Assembly (NCBI GenBank): GCA_030696545.1
Contig: JAUYSA010000050.1
Coordinates: forward strand, 1 to 10,872
DNA: 10,872 nucleotides
Direction: 5' to 3'
From: Hyphomonadaceae bacterium
GTDB lineage: Bacteria; Pseudomonadota; Alphaproteobacteria; Caulobacterales; Hyphomonadaceae
Shown here piece after piece: positions 6,314-10,872 of this stretch; position 1 is the stretch's first letter; each line of letters begins with the position of its first letter. The translations under genes and the position numbers were made by a program. The notes below the pieces were generated by a model. The model saw only the letters and a list, made by a program, of their open reading frames with translations. It did no database searches and was not told where the DNA came from.

Positions 6314-6371
6314 GGCGTTTCCACTCCTCGAGTTTTTTCAAAAAGCGCTTGATGATGTCTTTCGCATCCAC
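6246..6371 (-). CDS. Hypothetical short frame between CoA-transferase and crotonase 2
   Basis: A GTG-initiated frame (6369-6371) runs 41 codons to TAA (6246-6248), overlapping the first 68 bases of crotonase 2 in another frame. Residues 2-20 are highly charged and helix-like (DAKDIIKRFLKKLEEWKRH), which looks more protein-like than a random frame. There is no clear ribosome binding site and the second half is less convincing. It may be a coupling leader peptide, a gene remnant or chance. I favour chance or a remnant. Confidence 0.15.
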   Translation of the reverse strand: MDAKDIIKRFLKKLEEWKRHDDYVREAWACWNCDDEPARGA

Positions 6372-6377
6372 CTCAAT

Positions 6378-7595
6378 CTAACGCCCATCAAGTAACTTAT
6401 CGATGTCCGCATTGTGCTCGCCAAGTAGAGGGGCGGATTTCTCATAATTTATCGGTGTACGAGACAGGCGAATGGGATTCGAAACTGTTGAAACGTCTTC
6501 CCCCAAGGAGTGTTTCACCTTTCTCACAACACCTCTTGCTTTGACTTGAGGGTCAGAGAACACATCCTCGAATGAATTGATCGGACCACAGGGCACCGAG
6601 GCCGCTTCCAGCTCCGCAACCCATTTCCGCACGGAGCCCCGAGCAAAGGCCGCCCGCACCGCCGACTCAAGTTCTTCCCGGTGTTGCAGCCTCTGCGTAT
6701 TGGTTGAAAAACGCGGATCAACGGCGATTGCGTCAAGCTTCAGCACATTGCAAAGTTTTATAAACTGAGCGTTGTTGCCGATATTTATGATTATGGAACC
6801 ATCCGAGCAGCGATATAGGTCGCTCGGCGCGGTCGTCGAATGTAGATTCCCTGACCGAACAGGCTCAATCGAAGTCAGCAAAAAGCTCGCAGCAGCGTTG
6901 CTAAGGCTTGCTATGCAGACGTCCAAAAGGGATATATCGATGTGCTGCCCCAGACCTGAACGAGTTCGCTCGTTCAGGGCGGCAAGTATACCTGTCGAAG
7001 CGTATACACCGGTCAGCACGTCGACGACTGGAACTCCGACCTTCTGAGGTCCTCCACCGGAATCAGAATCCGGCGTCCCAGTTATACTCATCAATCCGCC
7101 CATAGCCTGAACAGCCGTGTCATAAGCCGCACGCTGAGCGTACGGGCCGGTTTGGCCAAATCCTGTAATTGAACAGTATATTAATCTAGAATTCTCTTTT
7201 GATAATGTCTCGTAGTCCAATCCGTAGCGACGAAGAGTTCCTACTTTATAATTTTCAATCACTACGTCGCTCATCGACGCTAAAGTGCGTAATTTTTCTT
7301 GGTCCGATTTACTTGATAGATCAAGTGTGATGGATCGCTTTCCCCGGTTCGCACACAAAAAATATGCTGATTCCATAGTCTCCTTGTCGTTGGCGTCCTT
7401 CAAAAATGGCGCCAACGCTCTAGAGTCGTCCCCGCGGCCCGGGCGCTCCACTTTAATTACGTCGGCGCCAAGATCAGCCAGCATCTGGGCGCACCACGGA
7501 CCCGCGAGAACGCGTGATAAATCCAGGACGCGCAACCCGTCGAGCGCGCCACGACCATCCTTCGATTTTTGACTATTTTTCCTTTGATCGTTCAA
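6378..7595 (-). CDS. Family III CoA-transferase (CaiB/BaiF type)
   Basis: This 405-residue protein of the CaiB/BaiF/formyl-CoA transferase family moves CoA between carboxylic acids through an aspartyl-CoA thioester intermediate. Seen directly: LDGLRVLDLSRVLAGPWCAQ (18-37), LGADVIKVERPGRGDDSR (42-59), NRGKRSITLDL (83-93), YCSITGFGQTGPYAQR (140-155) and AAYDTAVQAMGG (156-167), where D159 is the expected catalytic Asp. The GxD/YDxxxQA form suits a transferase better than an alpha-methylacyl-CoA racemase. The start is TTG (7593-7595): an in-frame TGA lies six codons upstream, no ATG or GTG precedes the conserved N-terminus, and GGAG sits eight bases before the TTG. It is the first gene of the minus-strand cluster and likely activates its substrate. 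GC content is lower than in the dehydrogenase genes (a 60-base sample at 7141-7200 has 22 G/C). Confidence 0.93.
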   Translation of the reverse strand: MNDQRKNSQKSKDGRGALDGLRVLDLSRVLAGPWCAQMLADLGADVIKVERPGRGDDSRALAPFLKDANDKETMESAYFLCANRGKRSITLDLSSKSDQEKLRTLASMSDVVIENYKVGTLRRYGLDYETLSKENSRLIYCSITGFGQTGPYAQRAAYDTAVQAMGGLMSITGTPDSDSGGGPQKVGVPVVDVLTGVYASTGILAALNERTRSGLGQHIDISLLDVCIASLSNAAASFLLTSIEPVRSGNLHSTTAPSDLYRCSDGSIIINIGNNAQFIKLCNVLKLDAIAVDPRFSTNTQRLQHREELESAVRAAFARGSVRKWVAELEAASVPCGPINSFEDVFSDPQVKARGVVRKVKHSLGEDVSTVSNPIRLSRTPINYEKSAPLLGEHNADIDKLLDGR

Positions 7596-8065
7596 CCTAA
7601 CCGCTCCTGCTCATAGGCTGGTCATTTTATTCGACTGCGAAACCTCGAATATTCATGCTATGCGGTCGCTTGCGATCTATCGTCTTTAGTCAGTCTGACT
7701 TAGTCAATCTCTAAGTTATGCTAGGTGTTCGCGTTCTGGGGTGCAAGCGACATCGCCGGAAATCGCCTCCCCTACTTCCGAGCGGCGGCTTGCCGTCACG
7801 AGCCTTCGCTCCCGTATCATGACGAGCGCCCGATCGAACCTTGAGGGGGAGGAGCCCACGTTTAAAAGCGCAATTAAATCCGTGTCGCGGGCGCTCGCTT
7901 GGCGTCGTGCGATGTTCAGAGCGCATCCATCGGAGCGCGCGGGCTGGGAGCCCGATCGACTGGAGCGCGGCCCTCTCGGTGAACGCTAAACCGGCGGGCG
8001 CTTAGCGATTGACAAGCGCCCCGGTCCACCAATCCTAGCCAGTGTACCCCAATCCGCGAGCGCGC
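7596..8065. other. Divergent intergenic region between CoA-transferase and SMP-30 genes
   Basis: About 470 bases should contain the promoters of both the minus-strand CoA-transferase operon and the plus-strand lactonase gene. The left half is AT-richer and contains the palindromic element at 7686-7706. The right half is GC-rich. A GTG-started plus frame (7741-7989) and a minus frame (7711-7926) are open, but neither resembles a known protein. On the plus strand TTGAGG (near 7842) followed 16 bases later by TAAAAG is a weak promoter candidate for the lactonase gene. Confidence 0.45.
7686..7706 (-). promoter_or_regulatory. Interleaved palindromes, candidate operator of the CoA-transferase operon
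   Basis: Three alternating half-sites AGTCA/TGACT/AGTCA make two overlapping perfect palindromes: AGTCAG-T-CTGACT (7688-7700) and TGACT-T-AGTCA (7696-7706). TTAGTCA is also directly repeated 14 bases apart (7686 and 7700). The minus strand reads TTGACT across the right edge, a good -35 box. A matching -10 is not clear: GATAGATC resembles the Caulobacter -10 but the spacing is too long. The element lies about 90-110 bases upstream of the TTG start, a normal place for an operator. The regulator that binds it is not in the window. Confidence 0.4.
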
Positions 8066-8986
8066 ATGTATCCCCTGCCCATCCCCCTCACCGCCGAGCC
8101 GTTCGCCCGCTTGCCGGACGCCTTCCGCACCCGCACCGCCAGCGCATGGGGCGACGTCAACCTCCCCGGGCACGCCCTTTCCTCCTTACTGGAGGGGCCG
8201 AGCTTCGACCGGGAGGGAAACCTCTATGTGGTCGATATTCCGTTCGGCCGGATCTTCCGCATCACGCCGGGCGGCGACTGGAGCCTGGTGGCCGAATACG
8301 ACGGCTGGCCGAATGGACTGAAGATCCACCCAGACGGACGACTGTTCGTCGCCGACTACAAGCGCGGGATCCTGCAGGTCGACCCCCGGAGCGGCCAAGT
8401 GACGCCGTTCCTAGAGAGTCATCGTAGCGAGGGGTTCAAAGGCTGCAACGACCTGTTCTTTGGCCTCGCCGGCGAGCTCTATTTCACCGACCAGGGCCAG
8501 ACCGGCCTGCACGACGCGACGGGGCGTGTCTACCGCTGGAGCGAGCAGCGGGGCCTGGAACTGCTGATCGGCACCGTGCCCAGCCCCAACGGCCTTGTCA
8601 TGAACCTGGCCGGGACGCAGCTCTACATCGGGGTCACTCGCGGCAATGCGGTTTGGCGCTTGCCGTTGATGCCCGACGGCGGCATTTCCAAGGCCGGCCT
8701 CTTCGTGCAGCTATCGGGCGGCGCGGCGGGGCCCGACGGCTTGGCCCTCGACGATGAGGGCGGCTTGTGGGTCTGCCACCCCGGAATGGGCGCGTGGCGG
8801 TTCGACCTGCGCGGTCGCCCCACCCATCTCATCGAAGCCGAGCCCGGCTCCCTTTGGACAAACCTCGCCTTCGGTGGGGACGGCGGCCGTAGCCTGTTCA
8901 TCACTGAATCCGCCAGCGGCGTGGTGCTGCGCGCCGAGACCCCCTTCGCCGGGCGCGCGATGGCCTCGCACGCCGCATCCAATTGA
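8066..8986 (+). CDS. SMP-30/gluconolactonase/LRE-family lactonase
   Basis: This 306-residue six-bladed beta-propeller protein of the SMP-30/gluconolactonase family comprises metal-dependent lactone hydrolases acting on sugar lactones or related cyclic esters. The propeller pattern repeats: LLEGPSFDREGNLYVVDIPF (41-60), WPNGLKIHPDGRLFVADY (81-98), GCNDLFFGLAGELYFTD (126-142), PSPNGLVMNLAGTQLYIGVT (172-191) and GPDGLALDDEGGLWVCHPG (222-240). By family analogy E43, N175 and D224 are metal ligands and N128 contacts substrate; all are present. A GTG at 8042 could add eight residues (MYPNPRAR), but neither start has a clear ribosome binding site. I prefer the ATG at 8066 because the preceding peptide duplicates the MYP beginning and relatives commonly start MYP. 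No signal peptide is seen, so it is probably cytoplasmic. It is divergent from the CoA-transferase operon and convergent with the RTX gene. Confidence 0.9.
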   Translation: MYPLPIPLTAEPFARLPDAFRTRTASAWGDVNLPGHALSSLLEGPSFDREGNLYVVDIPFGRIFRITPGGDWSLVAEYDGWPNGLKIHPDGRLFVADYKRGILQVDPRSGQVTPFLESHRSEGFKGCNDLFFGLAGELYFTDQGQTGLHDATGRVYRWSEQRGLELLIGTVPSPNGLVMNLAGTQLYIGVTRGNAVWRLPLMPDGGISKAGLFVQLSGGAAGPDGLALDDEGGLWVCHPGMGAWRFDLRGRPTHLIEAEPGSLWTNLAFGGDGGRSLFITESASGVVLRAETPFAGRAMASHAASN

Positions 8987-9264
8987 GCCACGACCGCGGC
9001 GCGCGCGCCAGTCGGCGACCAGACCATCGGAGAACACAGATGGCCGCCGACGCGGTGGCGTTGTCAGGTTAAATCGGTGGCGGGCCGAGCATGGTCCGAT
9101 GGGTGGTCCCGACCTGTTTCTGCTCCGGGCTTCGCCATAGCCTCTTTGGCAAATTGGCCTCAGAGCCGTTCCGATCGAGTGCGCTCCCCCTTCAAACGAC
9201 AAACGCCCGCGAACCGCCTTCGCGATCCACGGGCGCTGCCGAAGCGACTGGAGTCGCGCGGCGA
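8987..9264. other. Convergent intergenic region
   Basis: This stretch lies between the ends of the lactonase gene (plus) and the RTX gene (minus). It contains the 12-bp alternating palindrome GGCGCGCGCGCC (8998-9009) just after the lactonase stop, and the terminator-like hairpin of the RTX gene (9191-9235). I see no gene. Confidence 0.5.
9191..9235 (-). terminator. Probable intrinsic terminator of the RTX gene
   Basis: On the minus strand, 29 bases past the RTX stop codon, CGCCCG (9230-9235) pairs with CGGGCG (9204-9209). An inner CGAA/TTCG stem lies around a GGCGG loop. The structure is followed by TTTGTCGTTTG. The T-rich tail is interrupted by CG but placed correctly, so termination here is likely. 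Confidence 0.55.
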
Positions 9265-10872
9265 TCAGGTGATGTCGGCGAAGGCGATGTCGGCCAGAGC
9301 GCGGCCGACCAGGATCACGGCGTCTTCGCCGTTTTCAAAGGTGCCGTCCGCGTCGTTGTCGTGGAACACCACGACGCCGACGCCAGTGATCTCGGCGGCG
9401 TAGTAGATGACCGTGGTGTCGAGCGCGACATTGGCCGCGGCGTAGGCCGTGGCGTAGTCGGCGACGGGCGCGCCGCCCTCAGCGTAGTTGACGCCCGTAG
9501 CGGGCACGAAGCCGAGGAAGTCGATGCTGTGGTCCGCGGAGACCCAGCCGGTGATCGAGTCGGCCCCTGCGGAGCTGGTCGCAGCCGCGGTGACGCCGGA
9601 GTCTCCGGCCGCGATCTGAACTTCGTCAGCCGCGCCCGCCGCCAGGACCAGGCTGTCTGCGCCCGTACCGCCGAGGAACACGTCCGCGCCAATGCCGCCG
9701 TCGAGGGTGTCGGCGCCCGAACCGCCAACCAGGGAGTCGGCCCCGTCGTTGCCGACGATGCTGTCGGCGCCCAGGCCGCCGTCGATGGTGTCTGCGCCGA
9801 CCCCGCCGTCGATGGTGTCATTGCCGGCCAGAGCCGTGATCGAGTCCGCGCCTGCAAGGCCCGAGATCAGGTCGTCGCCCGCCGTACCCGTGAGGGTGTC
9901 GATCCCGGCGGTGCCGTTGATCACCGTCGCCGCACCGGGAGCATCCGGGGTGAGGTTGGTTTCGGAGATGTCGTTGATGGTGCGGCCGACGAGGACGAGG
10001 GCGTCCTCGTAGGTTCCGTTGTCGGCGCCGGTGTCGGCGAAGACCACGGTGTCGGTGCCGACCTGGACGGAGACCACATCGACGCCGGCCGCGATCTGGG
10101 CGTTGGCGAAGGTCACGGCGGTGGCGAAGTCGGCCTGGGTGCTTTCGGTGTAGGAGACGCCGGCCGCCGCGAAGTCGAGGCGATCGGTGGTCTCCCAGTC
10201 GTTGATCAGGTCGAAGGCGCCGACCGTCGAGCCGGAGTCGGAGACCCCGAACACGAAGCGGTCCTGGCCTGCGCCGCCGGTCAGTTGATCCTTGCCGGCG
10301 CCGCCGGTGACGGTGTCGTTGCCCGCGCCGCCAGCCAGCGTGTCCGTACCGCCGCCGCCGCTGAGCAGATCGCCGCCGTCGCCGCCGCTCAGGCTGTCGA
10401 TGCCCGCGCCGCCGGTGAGGGTGTCGTCGCCGAGGTCGCCGGAGGCCGAGTTGGCCGCATCCGTGGCGTCGCCGCCGCCGAGCGTGATGTTGTCGTCGCC
10501 GGCGCCGCCGGAGGCCGTGTCGTTGCCGGCCGCGGTGATGATCGTGTCGTCGCCGTCTTCGCCGAACGCGGTGTCGTTGTTGGCGCCGCCGGTGATCTGG
10601 TCGTCGCCTTCGTTGCCGTTGAGGGTGTCGGCGCCGCCGTTGCCGTTGATGGTGTCGTTGTTCTGGCCGCCGAGCAGGACTTCACCGGTGGTCGCGGTGT
10701 TAGCGCCGCCCGTGATCGAGTCCTGGCCTTCATTGCCGTTGGCCTGGCCGCCGGCGCCGAGGGTGATGGTGTCGTCGTCCTGGCCGCCCCAGATGGTCGC
10801 CGCGTCCGTGGCGCTGGTGATGGCGTCGTTGCCGGCGCCGCCGTTCAGCACGTCCGCGCCGCCGCCGCCGAC
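9265..10872 (-). CDS. RTX-type calcium-binding secreted protein, C-terminal part (partial)
   Basis: The frame is open to the right edge, so the N-terminus is missing; 535 residues are visible. It is a chain of RTX nonapeptides (GGxGxDxUx, which bind Ca2+ and fold into a parallel beta-roll outside the cell). The first block of about 18 repeats lies at 10261-10872 (for example GGAGNDTVT, GGAGKDQLT). It is followed by a non-repeat module A (9949-10260), a second block of 10 repeats (9658-9924; GGVGADTID, GGLGADSIV) and a terminal module B (9268-9657) that ends DAVILVGRALADIAFADIT. The very acidic, Lys- and Cys-poor composition and the C-terminal position of module B fit type I (ABC) secretion with an uncleaved C-terminal signal. 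The role could be surface-layer, adhesin or enzyme; the catalytic part, if any, is outside the window. No ABC exporter genes are present. A probable terminator follows. Confidence 0.9.
   Translation of the reverse strand, partial: VGGGGADVLNGGAGNDAITSATDAATIWGGQDDDTITLGAGGQANGNEGQDSITGGANTATTGEVLLGGQNNDTINGNGGADTLNGNEGDDQITGGANNDTAFGEDGDDTIITAAGNDTASGGAGDDNITLGGGDATDAANSASGDLGDDTLTGGAGIDSLSGGDGGDLLSGGGGTDTLAGGAGNDTVTGGAGKDQLTGGAGQDRFVFGVSDSGSTVGAFDLINDWETTDRLDFAAAGVSYTESTQADFATAVTFANAQIAAGVDVVSVQVGTDTVVFADTGADNGTYEDALVLVGRTINDISETNLTPDAPGAATVINGTAGIDTLTGTAGDDLISGLAGADSITALAGNDTIDGGVGADTIDGGLGADSIVGNDGADSLVGGSGADTLDGGIGADVFLGGTGADSLVLAAGAADEVQIAAGDSGVTAAATSSAGADSITGWVSADHSIDFLGFVPATGVNYAEGGAPVADYATAYAAANVALDTTVIYYAAEITGVGVVVFHDNDADGTFENGEDAVILVGRALADIAFADIT
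9268..9657 (-). other. RTX terminal module B (likely type I secretion signal)
   Basis: The last 130 residues follow the second repeat block. They contain SIDFLGF, a VADYATAYAAAN helix, a VGVVVFHDNDADGTFENGED acidic strand-loop and the closing DAVILVGRALADI. Family knowledge places the type I secretion signal in such C-terminal segments. A related module occurs internally at 9949-10260. Confidence 0.6.
9949..10260 (-). repeat. RTX internal module A, a diverged copy of the terminal module
   Basis: This segment contains LINDWETTDRLDFAAAGVSY, then QADFATAVTFANAQIAAG, VGTDTVVFADTGADNGTYED and ALVLVGRTINDISETNLT. Element by element it matches module B: LDF/IDF, DFATA/DYATA, TVVFADTGADNGTYE/VVVFHDNDADGTFE and DALVLVGRTINDI/DAVILVGRALADI. 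The order and approximate spacing are kept. Confidence 0.7.

Noticed and set aside
7741..7989. 82-codon GTG-started plus frame in the intergenic region
   Set aside because: It has no ribosome binding site or recognisable domain and an Arg/Ser/Ala-rich composition; the opposite strand is equally open.
8998..9009. GGCGCGCGCGCC palindrome as the terminator of the lactonase gene
   Set aside because: It has no loop and no T-run; simple alternating GC is common in this genome type.
9315..9857. Minus-strand frame shifted inside the RTX gene, and a similar one at 10389-10733
   Set aside because: They are Arg/Thr/Pro-rich out-of-frame readings of the repeat DNA.
9658..10872. Tandem short repeats that could suggest a CRISPR array or minisatellite
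   Set aside because: The repeats are in phase with codons and encode RTX nonapeptides; there are no constant repeats with unique spacers.

Overview
The window reads as chromosomal DNA of a GC-rich alphaproteobacterium. A Caulobacterales-like host (Caulobacter/Phenylobacterium type) is my best guess, from the codon use, the acyl-CoA catabolic genes and the large RTX calcium-binding protein. I cannot fix the genus from sequence alone. All genes are on the minus strand except the SMP-30 lactonase (plus) and a doubtful partial frame at the left edge.

Layout from left to right. Bases 1-561 hold no convincing complete gene, only an open plus frame running in from the edge and two short palindromes. 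A TauE/SafE (TSUP) transporter occupies 562-1302. A small VOC-superfamily protein lies at 1512-1886. A block of lipid or acyl-CoA catabolism genes follows: a crotonase (2060-2833), a large-type acyl-CoA dehydrogenase subunit (2865-4013) and a diverged partner subunit (4028-5095). A 429-bp intergenic stretch with hairpins comes next, then a second crotonase (5525-6313) and a family III CoA-transferase (6378-7595) that must start at TTG. An intergenic region of about 470 bp with a palindromic operator-like element separates this from a plus-strand SMP-30/gluconolactonase-like gene (8066-8986). The window ends inside the 3' part of a large RTX (type I secreted, Ca2+-binding) protein, on the minus strand and converging on SMP-30.

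Read in the direction of transcription, the minus-strand block is CoA-transferase, crotonase 2, [gap], dehydrogenase beta-like, dehydrogenase alpha-like, crotonase 1, then VOC and TSUP. A plausible joint job is loading CoA onto a carboxylic acid, dehydrogenating it with a two-gene heteromeric dehydrogenase, and processing the product with crotonase-fold enzymes. Two-gene dehydrogenases of this kind are best known from degradation of steroid side chains and other bulky acids. The substrate here is unknown.

The most interesting points are these. The dehydrogenase pair shows complementary loss of FAD and active-site motifs. Both crotonases lack both classical catalytic glutamates. The two halves of the cluster differ in base composition. 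The RTX protein carries an internal copy of its own C-terminal module. No CRISPR array, phage, insertion sequence or RNA gene was recognised, and I did not find a clearly new multi-gene system beyond this unusual catabolic cluster.
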